From positions 1 through 32,363 of the forward strand of contig JAAUSA010000034.1 in NCBI GenBank assembly GCA_012031975.1: DNA of 32,363 nt. The letters run 5' to 3'. This document shows positions 25,770 through 32,363 of this stretch, in pieces. Source of the DNA: Alkalinema sp. RU_4_3 (GTDB lineage: Bacteria; Cyanobacteriota; Cyanobacteriia; Leptolyngbyales; Leptolyngbyaceae). Made by a program: the position numbers and the translations under genes. The notes beneath the pieces are model-generated. The model searched no databases. It worked only from the letters and a program-made list of their open reading frames with translations, and had not been told where the DNA came from. Every line of letters starts with the position of its first letter. Position 1 is the first letter of the stretch.

Positions 25770-26813
25770 TTATTCCTTTAGAAGGGCTGCGATGATTGCT
25801 TTTCCGCCATTGCGAATCACATCGTCGCACGGTAGTCCCGTTTGTTCCTGGGTGGTTTGGATGGCGGTATAAGCTTCATCTGACGTCATATGGGCGGTAT
25901 TCAGGGCGATCGCCCCCACTTTTGCACCTGCAAACGCCCCTCCTCCGGCGGCGATGGCTTCGTAGAGGGCGATCACCTTGGGTAGTGGGGGTATGGGAAC
26001 CTGGGGGAAGTTGCGAATGGCGGTTTGACCAGCGCGGTGGACGAGGACTAGGTCGGTGGGCTGACTGCCACGGATCAGGGGGAGGGTGGCAGTGGAGGCG
26101 GGATTGAGTAGGGAGCCCTGGCCTTCGATGTGGAGAATATCCGCGCCTTCGTGGCTTTCCATCACGAGTTTTTCCACGGCCCCGGAGGCGAAGTCCACGC
26201 GGATGGCGTCGAGGGCGATGCCGGATCCGGCGATCATGATGCCTGCTTGGCCTGTGCCCAGGAACTGAGATCGCAAGCCGCGAACGATGCAGGCATGGTG
26301 CAGGGCCAGACTGGTGGACATCTTACCCACGCTCATGTCAGTACCTACAGTCAGGATACGCTGTTGGGGCAGATTGGCGGCGGCCCCGCTACCGACCTTG
26401 AGACCGGGATTTTCCTGGCGCATGTCCCAGAGCTGTTGGCCGGGCTGGAGGAGGTTGCGCAGGTCGGGCTGATCCATGAGTTTGGTATGGAGGCCGTTGG
26501 CGATCGAGAGCCCCGCCGCCACTGCCTGCTTCACCTCTAATCGCCAGGGCTCAGGCAAAACACCGCCACTGGGGGCAATGCCGATCGCCAGCCAGTCAGG
26601 GTGATGAGATAGCGCCTCCTGGACCGAGGCGACGATCGGCACTGCTAGGTCAATGCCTGTCAGTTGGGCAAAGGACTCTCCAGCGGCTTCTGCATCGATC
26701 ACAACGGCGATCGACTCGGGCCGAAACCGCACTAATGCGAGGCCCGTCTTGCCTTTATCGCCTTTGATGCCACCGTGGAGCAGGACTGCGATCTTGTCAT
26801 GGGGTTGAAACAT
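25770..26813 (-). CDS. DUF1611 family protein (DgcN-like, P-loop)
   Basis: Soluble protein of 347 residues with two domains. The N-terminal Rossmann-like part (about 1-140) carries LAIGIAPSGGVLPEPW and GLSIANGLHTKL. The C-terminal P-loop domain has VGTDMSVGKMSTSLA (156-170), a Walker-A-like GTDMSVGKMS (157-166), then IEGQGSLLNPAS (229-240). This is the DUF1611 architecture. Members named DgcN act as D-glutamate N-acetyltransferases in a bacterial D-glutamate breakdown route, with DgcA as the partner enzyme. No dgcA-like gene is present in this window, so that activity is only a family-level possibility. The ATG at 26813 gives the usual start. It stands alone, divergent from the GT2 gene. Confidence 0.82.
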   Translation of the reverse strand: MFQPHDKIAVLLHGGIKGDKGKTGLALVRFRPESIAVVIDAEAAGESFAQLTGIDLAVPIVASVQEALSHHPDWLAIGIAPSGGVLPEPWRLEVKQAVAAGLSIANGLHTKLMDQPDLRNLLQPGQQLWDMRQENPGLKVGSGAAANLPQQRILTVGTDMSVGKMSTSLALHHACIVRGLRSQFLGTGQAGIMIAGSGIALDAIRVDFASGAVEKLVMESHEGADILHIEGQGSLLNPASTATLPLIRGSQPTDLVLVHRAGQTAIRNFPQVPIPPLPKVIALYEAIAAGGGAFAGAKVGAIALNTAHMTSDEAYTAIQTTQEQTGLPCDDVIRNGGKAIIAALLKE

Positions 26814-26966
26814 GGTTGTCAGGACCTGAGAGTTGTGAAGCAGTACTTAGGGTTCTCAATCCCGATGGATCAAGCTCTTGCAGATTGTCAACGAGACAAC
26901 ATAGCCCTGACAACTGACTGACAAACCCGCCCACTATTCTATGAATACAGGTGAATGAATGGTAGC

Positions 26967-27018
26967 GACAAGCAGAGAAGAGTTTTTTTACTTGACTATA
27001 TTCTGCTTGTCCTTTTTT
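26967..27018 (+). terminator. Orphan intrinsic terminator, possible small RNA 3' end
   Basis: GACAAGCAGA (26967-26976) pairs perfectly with TCTGCTTGTC (27002-27011), followed by CTTTTTT. The T-run is on the plus strand, yet the gene to the left (DUF1611) is on the minus strand and starts at 26813. There is no plus-strand protein gene upstream to terminate. A short RNA starting within 26814-26966 is the simplest reading; TATTCT near 26936 could be part of a promoter. Unverified. Confidence 0.6.
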
Positions 27019-27036
27019 ATGCCTATTTTCTGAAAA

Positions 27037-27094
27037 GATGAAGTATGAAGTAGGAACGCTGAAAATTTTCCGCCTTCCGCCTTCATCCTTCATC
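27037..27094. repeat. Inverted repeat before the GT2 gene
   Basis: GATGAAGTATGAAG (27037-27050) pairs with CTTCATCCTTCATC (27081-27094) at 13 of 14 positions, with a 30-base loop containing GCTGAAAATTTTCCGCCTTC. It resembles the element at 23443-23480 in wording. Such GAAGTAGGA/CTTCATCC palindromes are common between genes in many cyanobacteria. Confidence 0.65.
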
Positions 27095-27109
27095 CTTTCC
27101 CCCAACCCC

Positions 27110-28078
27110 ATGTCTAGTTTTTCCATCCTGTTGGAAACTGAGAATTTAGCGACGGCCGATCTGCGGGGCCTGACGGAGGCGATCGACTGTCTCGCGGGGC
27201 AATCGCCCTCCCCCACGCAGGCCAATGAAGTCCTGATCATCGACAGCGGCGACATCCCAGCCCAGGTCAAAACCCAACTCCTGGACCAATATCCCTGGCT
27301 CACCTTCATGGCTGCCCCCGAAGGCACGACCTACTACCAGGCCAAGATGCTGGGTGCCCAAGCCGCCACGGGCGATATCCTGCTCTACTACGACTCCGAC
27401 TGCATCTACGAACCCAAATGGCTCGAAACCATGCTGGCGACCTTTGCTGAAGATCCGGCCATCCAGGTTGTCGCTGGGGAAACCCGTACCCGAGGCATCG
27501 GCCCCTACGGCACAGCCATGGCCCTGGCCTACATCTTCCCCCAGTACTCGGAAGAAACCAAGACCTTCCCCTGCACCCAGTACTATCTCAACAATGTTGC
27601 CTTCCGGCGGAACTTCCTCTTGGCCCACCCGATCCCCACGGATCTCCCCCTCTATCGCGGCAACTGTGCTCTCCATGCCAAACAGATTATTGCGGGCGGC
27701 GGTCAGATCTGGCGACAACCCCAGGCCCGCGCCACCCATGCCCCACCCAACGGCCTCAGGCACTTCTACTGGCGCTTCCTCCTGATCGGCCATGACCTCT
27801 ATTGGCAAAAACGACTTGCGAGGGAGATGCAGCTCCAGGTCTCGGGCCAAGGCCAGGAGCGGCGCGATCCAACGGAACGGGGACTGGGGCAAAAACTCCA
27901 GGTCCTCGACGATCGCTTCGGCAAACTGATCCGCGCCGATCGCAATCATCTCTTCTGGCTACCCTTGTGTCTGCCCGTGATCGCGGTTTCGACCAGCTTG
28001 ATCGCCATTGGCTACCAGATCGCGCGGCGCCATCCCCACAGATTGCTCGATCGCTTTGAGACCTCTGGCTTAGGCTAG
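27110..28078 (+). CDS. Family 2 glycosyltransferase with C-terminal membrane helix
   Basis: GT-A fold glycosyltransferase of 322 residues. After the N-terminal strand (SSFSILLETENL), the nucleotide-binding half ends at the metal-binding DxD motif YYDSDCIYEP (DSD at 95-97). Acceptor-side features are FRRNFLLAHPIPTDLPLYRG and GGGQIWRQPQARATHAPP. A hydrophobic segment at about 280-303 (FWLPLCLPVIAVSTSLIAIG) probably anchors the protein. The donor and acceptor sugars cannot be predicted. I used the ATG at 27110 (MSSFSILL) because the upstream ATG at 27038 lies inside the arm of an inverted repeat and would add 24 residues unlike the family. The gene ends 61 bases before ssrA. Confidence 0.85.
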   Translation: MSSFSILLETENLATADLRGLTEAIDCLAGQSPSPTQANEVLIIDSGDIPAQVKTQLLDQYPWLTFMAAPEGTTYYQAKMLGAQAATGDILLYYDSDCIYEPKWLETMLATFAEDPAIQVVAGETRTRGIGPYGTAMALAYIFPQYSEETKTFPCTQYYLNNVAFRRNFLLAHPIPTDLPLYRGNCALHAKQIIAGGGQIWRQPQARATHAPPNGLRHFYWRFLLIGHDLYWQKRLAREMQLQVSGQGQERRDPTERGLGQKLQVLDDRFGKLIRADRNHLFWLPLCLPVIAVSTSLIAIGYQIARRHPHRLLDRFETSGLG

Positions 28079-28085
28079 ATTTTCC

Positions 28086-28115
28086 TGGTCAATTGTGGAA
28101 AGAATTCGCTATACT
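28086..28115 (+). promoter_or_regulatory. Probable ssrA promoter
   Basis: TATACT (28110-28115) matches the -10 consensus, and TGGTCA (28086-28091) is an acceptable -35 box 18 bases upstream. Transcription would begin near 28122, leaving a short leader removed by RNase P before the mature 5' end at 28140. Confidence 0.5.
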
Positions 28116-28139
28116 GGGTAAACTTAAGGTTGAACACTT

Positions 28140-28528
28140 GGGGCTGTAACGGTTTCGACAGGTTGGCGAACGTTACATTGTGATGCAGGTCGAGAGTGAG
28201 TCTACTCTCGTTAATCAAGGCTCAAAAACATAGATGCAAACAACATCGTTTCCTTTGCTCGTAAAGCTGCCCCTGTGGCTGCTTAGTCCAAAACCTTAAC
28301 TTAGGTTCGAGCACGTATGACCCGACTCCGTTAAAGGACATACGCACTAATTAACGCGATGCTATCCAGTGAGTTTCTTTAGTTGTAACTGGGCCAAGAT
28401 TTAATTAAAGAATCCCCTTCACCGGGACAATGGTGAGTTCCCGTTCTGAGGATTAGATGAACTAAGCCTGTGAATGAGTGGTGTATTAATACCCAGTTTG
28501 GACACGGGTTCGACTCCCGTCAGCTCCA
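28140..28528 (+). ncRNA. ssrA: Transfer-messenger RNA (tmRNA)
   Basis: One-piece tmRNA of about 389 bases that rescues stalled ribosomes together with SmpB. The tRNA-like ends are clear: 5' GGGGCTGTAACGGTTTCGAC and 3' GGGTTCGACTCCCGTCAGCT, with GGGGCTG pairing to CAGCTCC and a T-loop GGTTCGACTCC. The resume codon GCA at 28236 opens an internal tag reading frame to the TAG at 28284-28286, encoding ANNIVSFARKAAPVAA, nearly identical to known cyanobacterial tags. The 3' CCA is not encoded (the DNA reads ACT after the acceptor stem), so it must be added after transcription. Promoter and terminator flank it closely. Confidence 0.97.
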
Positions 28529-28546
28529 CTAATCAACCTTAAGGTG

Positions 28547-28574
28547 AACCTCCATTAATCATGGGGGTTTTTTA
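28547..28574 (+). terminator. Intrinsic terminator of ssrA
   Basis: AACCTCCAT (28547-28555) pairs with ATGGGGGTT (28561-28569) at nine positions including one G-U, with a 5-base loop and a T-run to 28573. It lies 19 bases after the mature 3' end of tmRNA. Confidence 0.88.
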
Positions 28575-28578
28575 TTGT

Positions 28579-28681
28579 AATACTCCGGACATTTTGTGAT
28601 GAGAGCAATACTCCGGACATTTTGTGATGAGAGGAAACAAGGACTAGACAAAATGAAGTGATCCCCAAAGACTAGACAAAA
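28579..28681 (+). repeat. Paired direct repeats behind ssrA, resembling a solo transposon end
   Basis: A 27-base unit beginning AATACTCCGGACATTTTGTG occurs identically at 28579-28605 and 28607-28633 (period 28). A second unit, GACTAGACAAAA, occurs at 28642-28653 and 28670-28681, also with period 28. All four contain GACA followed by an A- or T-tract. Multiple short direct repeats of this sort are found at the ends of some insertion sequences (for example the IS21 family). No transposase gene or matching opposite end is in the window, so this would be a remnant. Confidence 0.6.
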
Positions 28682-28704
28682 AAGTAGAGAAATTAAGAGA
28701 GTTG

Positions 28705-28750
28705 CGGGATATCCAAAAAAAAATCCCGTAGGGGCGCATGCGATGCGCCC
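28705..28750. repeat. Two adjacent hairpins including a GGGCGCAT..ATGCGCCC palindrome
   Basis: CGGGAT (28705-28710) pairs with ATCCCG (28723-28728), and GGGCGCAT (28732-28739) pairs with ATGCGCCC (28743-28750). The GTAGGGGCGCAT..ATGCGCCC wording is a common dispersed palindrome in cyanobacterial genomes, as I recall. The following stretch, 28751-28942, has no convincing gene. Confidence 0.6.
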
Positions 28751-28942
28751 AAGATTTAAGCGATCACCGATCAACCCTGTCCTGCAACCCATCACAAGTC
28801 ACCAACCCAATTCGCCAACAGAATCATTCATTCGCGGTGCGTTTAGGCAGCAACGATTAGCGCCCAAATCACGGGGTGATCTGATCGCCGCGCGTATTGT
28901 CCTGCAAAGCTTTCAGCTCACCGTTCCTCTGTTCTAGCAACC

Positions 28943-29629
28943 CTACGCCCGCAACAAGCCCAAACGATCGAACTGGCAAGTCTCCAACAATCGCGCAGAT
29001 TCCGGAGTGAGCTGGGCCTTCAACTTTAGAATCTCCTGCAACACCGCCAACTCTCGACTGTAGGATTCCTGCAAGGAAATCAGGGTTTCCGTTTGAACCG
29101 TTGTACCGTTGTTGCGTAATAAATAGATAACTAAATTGAGATTCGATAGCGGATTGCGCAATTCCTGATAGAAGAAATTCAACAATCCATCATGGTGACT
29201 GGCATTATAGGCTAATCCCGTGGTCGGTGCATTAGAAGGCTCAAGGGTTTCCTGGAGCGCCGCCTGCTTGGCAAACCTTGCCGCTATTGCCCCCAACAAT
29301 TCCTCCCCCGAACAGGGCTTTTGCAAATAGTCATCGGCCCCCAATTCCATGCCATAGCGGAAATCCGCCTTAGTACTGCGCGCCGTCAGAAAAATAAACG
29401 GCAAGGTCGCCGTCTCCGATTGCTGGCGCAGTTGGGTCAGTACCTGATAGCCATCAAGTTCCGGCAGATTCACATCACACAGGATCAAATCCGGACCCGC
29501 CGATCGCGCCAACCCTAAACCCTCCTGACCATTATCCGCATACAGCACCTCAAACCCCTCGGCCTCCAGCAGATCCAACAGTGAATCCCGAATCGCCTGC
29601 TCGTCCTCAATAACTAGAATTTTTCTCAT
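28943..29629 (-). CDS. Response regulator with C-terminal degenerate HisKA-like domain
   Basis: Protein of 228 residues. A complete receiver domain covers 1-120: acidic pair E8/D9, phosphoacceptor D52 in LILCDVNLPELDG, T82 (FIFLTARS) and K104 (DYLQKPCSGEE). Instead of a DNA-binding domain, residues about 140-215 look like the dimerisation helices of a histidine kinase: FFYQELRNPLSNLNLVIYLL matches the H-box pattern HExRNPL, but the His is replaced by Gln155, and no ATPase domain follows. It may act as a dimerisation or docking partner for the kinase. The start at 29629 (MRKILVIEDE) overlaps the kinase 3' end by 23 bases, showing a translationally coupled pair. A longer start at 29737 would place 36 non-family residues in front. 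Confidence 0.88.
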   Translation of the reverse strand: MRKILVIEDEQAIRDSLLDLLEAEGFEVLYADNGQEGLGLARSAGPDLILCDVNLPELDGYQVLTQLRQQSETATLPFIFLTARSTKADFRYGMELGADDYLQKPCSGEELLGAIAARFAKQAALQETLEPSNAPTTGLAYNASHHDGLLNFFYQELRNPLSNLNLVIYLLRNNGTTVQTETLISLQESYSRELAVLQEILKLKAQLTPESARLLETCQFDRLGLLRA

Positions 29630-30548
29630 CGGCCTGCACCCATTCGATCGGAAGTGTAACGGTAAAAATACTGCCATGGCCGGGCTGACTTTCCAAGGCA
29701 ATCTGGCCGCCCTGGACCTCAACACATTGCTTAACAATCGACAACCCCAAGCCCGTCCCCGGAATCCGTTTCACATTGCTCCCCCGAAAGAAAGCTGTAA
29801 ACAGCTGGGCCTGATCCGCCTCCGGAATCCCAATCCCCTGATCCTGTATTCGCAACACCGCCGTCTCGTCCCCCAACAGTAGACTAAAGGCGACTTCCGC
29901 ACCCTGGGGAGAATACTTAATTGCATTGGAGAGCAGGTTCGTCAGAATGTGACGCAGGAGTTTCTCATCGAGGCGGATGCGGGAATTGAGCGAGATTGGG
30001 TGGCTGCTCTGCTGGGTAAAGGCGATCGCGTCATGGTCCGTCTGGAGTTCGTCAATCACTTCGCGGCAGAAGTCTACGAGATCGATCGGCTGGGGACAGC
30101 AGACCAGTTTCCCGGCGTCGGTTTCGCCGATCACCAGCACATCATCGAGCAGCAGATTCATCCGTTTGACCGCAGTGTGGATGCGCTGGAAGTAGCTTTC
30201 GCGCTTTTCGCGGGTGACTTCGCCGCCGTAGCGTTGGAGGAGTTCGCTGGAAAACAGGATGGCGTTGAGGGGATTGCGGAATTCGTGGGCCACGACGGCA
30301 ACGAGGCGGGACTTCATCTCCACCTGTTCGTGGAAGCGATCCACGAGGGTGAGGCGATCGCTGGCCAGATCCAGCAGGGTTTGTAAATCTTGGAGGTCAA
30401 TGACGGCCTGGGGACTGTCACCTAGGAGGACGCTCTGGGGGGAGGAGATGATTTGGGGAATGGGTAAACCGAGGGCTGCGACTTGTTCAGTCAGAGCTGC
30501 GGGTACCGATCGCCCTGGGGCCTCGATCAGGATTGAGTTGTCTAGCAT
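29607..30548 (-). CDS. Sensor histidine kinase, partner of the adjacent response regulator
   Basis: Soluble kinase of 313 residues. The N-terminal 70 residues form a short unassigned sensor segment (LLGDSPQAVIDLQDLQTLLD) with no membrane helix, followed by a linker helix. The H box LVAVVAHEFRNPLNAI has the phosphoacceptor H88. The HATPase domain has the N box LSNAIKYSP, G1 DQGIGIP and G2 GTGLGLSIVKQ. The gene overlaps the response regulator gene by 23 bases, so they are expressed together. The input signal is unknown. Upstream is a 240-base gap shared with the divergent helicase gene. Confidence 0.93.
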   Translation of the reverse strand: MLDNSILIEAPGRSVPAALTEQVAALGLPIPQIISSPQSVLLGDSPQAVIDLQDLQTLLDLASDRLTLVDRFHEQVEMKSRLVAVVAHEFRNPLNAILFSSELLQRYGGEVTREKRESYFQRIHTAVKRMNLLLDDVLVIGETDAGKLVCCPQPIDLVDFCREVIDELQTDHDAIAFTQQSSHPISLNSRIRLDEKLLRHILTNLLSNAIKYSPQGAEVAFSLLLGDETAVLRIQDQGIGIPEADQAQLFTAFFRGSNVKRIPGTGLGLSIVKQCVEVQGGQIALESQPGHGSIFTVTLPIEWVQADEKNSSY

Positions 30549-30790
30549 GATGCACTTAATACGCTAAAACGGACGATTTTCAGGATGCAGATATCGTAGC
30601 CGTGTTTCTGAGAATGGAGGATCAAAACCTAGGGCGTTTAGACCTAGACCCTGGATAATCCGCTCTCTATCAGTCGATTGGCTTAAGTGTTCCCCAGAGA
30701 AAGGCGGGAGAAACAGGGATCTTGGGATTATTTTCTCGGGGTTTTTACGGAGATTCGGCATAATGGAGGTTGGTCCCAGACAAACCCGCC

Positions 30791-32293
30791 ATGGCACGTT
30801 CTAGTATTCTGACCTACGATCGCGGGACGCTGATTCTCCATCCACCACCCAAGGGCAAGGCTTGGGTGGAGTTTGCTACGTGGGACGATCGGATTGAGAA
30901 GTTTCGCATCCCAGCTTGGCAGTATCGGCATTTGGTGCTGGCGCTGAAGGCGGAGGGGGTGGAGCTGGTGGACAAGGCGCGAGGCTATGGGGATCTGGAG
31001 CTGACCTTTGGGGCCTACCGGGAACCCTACAGTCACCAGCAGGAGGCCCTGGATGCTTGGAAGGCGGCGGGGCGCAATGGCTTTGTGGTGCTGCCGACGG
31101 CGGCGGGGAAGACGTACTTGGCCCATTTGGCGATCCAGGCGACTAGGCGGAGCACGTTGATTTTGGTGCCGACCCTGGATTTGATGCACCAGTGGTATGC
31201 GGGGTTGCTCACATCGTTTCCGGATTCGGATGTGGGGCTGTTGGGGGGTGGGTCGAAGGATCGATCGGCCATTTTGGTTTCGACCTATGATAGTGCGGCG
31301 ATCCATGCGGAGACCTTGGGAAGTCAGTATGGTCTGCTGGTTTTTGATGAGTGCCACCATTTACCGACGGATTTCAATCGGGTGATCGCCGATTTTTCCC
31401 TGGCGCCGTTTCGATTAGGACTGTCGGCGACACCGGAGCGATCGGATGGCCGCCACGAGTTGCTGACGGAATTGATTGGACCGGAGTTGTACCGCAGGAG
31501 TGCCGAGGAACTATCAGGATCGGCCCTCGCGCCCCATGATTTGGTGCAGATTAAGGTGACGCTTTCGGAGGAGGAGCGATCGCGCTATGACGAATTAATG
31601 GCCCTGCGCAATCAGTTTTTAAAAGATGCCAAGATTTTTCTCGGGACATTGGAGGGTTGGCAGCGGTTTGTGGGGGCGAGTGCACGATCGACCCAAGGTA
31701 GACGGGCGATGCTGGCCCACCGGGAGGCGCGATCGATTTCCTTTGGGACGGAGGCGAAGATTCGGGTGCTAGGGGAATTATTGGAGCGGCATTATCCCGA
31801 TCGCACATTAATTTTCACCGATGACAATGCAACGGTTTATCGAATTTCCAATGCGTTATTAGTGCCAGCAATTACTCACCAAACGCCTGTAAAGGAACGC
31901 CATGAGATTTTACAGCGGTTTCGATCGGGGGCCTATAACGTGTTAGTTGCCTCCAGGGTTTTGAATGAAGGGGTGGATGTACCGGAGGCGTCTGTTGCGA
32001 TCGTGCTTTCGGGTACGGGTTCCATTCGGGAGCATGTGCAGCGTTTAGGGCGGGTATTGCGGCGGGGGAGCGATCCGACTAAGCGGGCGGTGATGTATGA
32101 GGTGGTGGCGGAGGATACGAATGAGGTGGGGGTGTCAAAGCGGCGCTATGCCGAAGGAAAGGGGCCAAAGCAGTTGGAGGTTTTGCCGGGAAAGAAGGTG
32201 GAAAAAGGAAAGTCTGGGCAGAAGACGAGTTATCCCAATGCGCGGCCTAGGGTACCGAGGGCGGCGGAGGATTTGGGGGATTGGGACGGATAG
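30791..32293 (+). CDS. SF2 DNA helicase, XPB-like
   Basis: Superfamily 2 helicase of 500 residues resembling the bacterial/archaeal XPB group. An N-terminal damage-recognition-like region (about 1-75) precedes the first RecA lobe with motif I LPTAAGKT (101-108), motif II DECHH (186-190) and motif III SATP (212-215). The section 258-320 (SEEERSRYDELMALRNQF) is placed like the XPB thumb insertion. The second lobe carries VASRVLNEGVDVPEA and motif VI QRLGRVLRR (417-425). A basic tail ends the protein. XPB-type helicases act in DNA repair, in archaea together with the nuclease Bax1; any partner gene would lie past the window's right edge. I used the ATG at 30791; a TTG at 30770 directly abuts GGAGG and is too close to be used. 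Confidence 0.88.
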   Translation: MARSSILTYDRGTLILHPPPKGKAWVEFATWDDRIEKFRIPAWQYRHLVLALKAEGVELVDKARGYGDLELTFGAYREPYSHQQEALDAWKAAGRNGFVVLPTAAGKTYLAHLAIQATRRSTLILVPTLDLMHQWYAGLLTSFPDSDVGLLGGGSKDRSAILVSTYDSAAIHAETLGSQYGLLVFDECHHLPTDFNRVIADFSLAPFRLGLSATPERSDGRHELLTELIGPELYRRSAEELSGSALAPHDLVQIKVTLSEEERSRYDELMALRNQFLKDAKIFLGTLEGWQRFVGASARSTQGRRAMLAHREARSISFGTEAKIRVLGELLERHYPDRTLIFTDDNATVYRISNALLVPAITHQTPVKERHEILQRFRSGAYNVLVASRVLNEGVDVPEASVAIVLSGTGSIREHVQRLGRVLRRGSDPTKRAVMYEVVAEDTNEVGVSKRRYAEGKGPKQLEVLPGKKVEKGKSGQKTSYPNARPRVPRAAEDLGDWDG

Positions 32294-32363
32294 AGGCGGA
32301 ATAGGTATGCGAAGAATCCAGGCCCTGTGATGCGATCGCATAATCCACTGACAACGCGATCGC

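Noticed and set aside
26797-27327. 176-codon minus-strand open frame between DUF1611 and the GT2 gene
   Set aside because: It runs through an orphan terminator and an inverted repeat and overlaps the 5' end of GT2; no protein features.
28743-28937. 64-codon plus-strand open frame behind the ssrA repeats
   Set aside because: Begins inside a palindromic repeat and has low-information sequence; no ribosome binding site.

Overview
This window is chromosomal DNA from a cyanobacterium. The evidence is cyanobacterium-specific genes (NdhO, a DUF3155 protein, a CCB1-type cytochrome b6f cofactor-assembly protein, a tetrahydrobiopterin glucosyltransferase), a tmRNA encoding the cyanobacterial tag ANNIVSFARKAAPVAA, and many copies of the HIP1 octamer GCGATCGC and its CGATCG core. 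I cannot name the species from sequence alone. Most of the window is ordinary housekeeping DNA with short intergenic gaps; I see no prophage, CRISPR array, complete insertion sequence or rRNA/tRNA gene other than ssrA.

Layout. 1-2.7 kb: the 3' part of a frameshifted MlaE-type ABC permease, tlyA, and a convergent Hik2-like sensor kinase. 3-4.5 kb: a DUF3155 gene with a good promoter, RBS and terminator, then a CCB1-like gene and a PadR regulator on the minus strand. 5-8.3 kb: an EamA transporter (frameshifted at its 5' end), a secreted or anchored HEAT-repeat protein and the pterin glucosyltransferase. 8.4-15 kb: the translation genes aspS, tgt and prfC with cobS and a conserved unknown gene; a structured dispersed repeat of about 160 bp follows both aspS and tgt. 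15.1-18.8 kb: a large membrane protein of the M48 peptidase family that has lost two zinc ligands, a glycine-rich RRM protein behind a structured leader, and ndhO. 18.8-21.4 kb: purB and sat on the minus strand, facing ndhO across a HIP1-containing terminator. 21.5-26.8 kb: small conserved unknowns, a DUF362 protein, a PIG-V-like mannosyltransferase and a DUF1611/DgcN-like protein. 27-28.5 kb: a family 2 glycosyltransferase and ssrA. 28.5-30.5 kb: a patch of short repeats resembling a transposon end, then an overlapping kinase/response-regulator pair. 30.8-32.3 kb: an XPB-like SF2 helicase.

How the genes relate. There is no single large operon. The likely co-transcribed sets are the HEAT gene with the glucosyltransferase, and the kinase with its overlapping regulator. 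Translation fidelity and quality control is a loose theme (aspS, tgt, prfC, tlyA, ssrA). Two genes carry one-base deletions relative to their families, so either the assembly has indel errors or these genes are decaying.

The strongest candidates for something undescribed are the multi-hairpin repeat downstream of aspS and tgt (one base pair is swapped in a compensatory way between copies), the paired 28-bp-period repeats behind ssrA, an orphan intrinsic terminator at 26967-27018 that may end a small RNA, the M48 pseudo-protease, and a response regulator ending in a dimerisation domain without its histidine. I did not find a clear new multi-gene defence or metabolic system.
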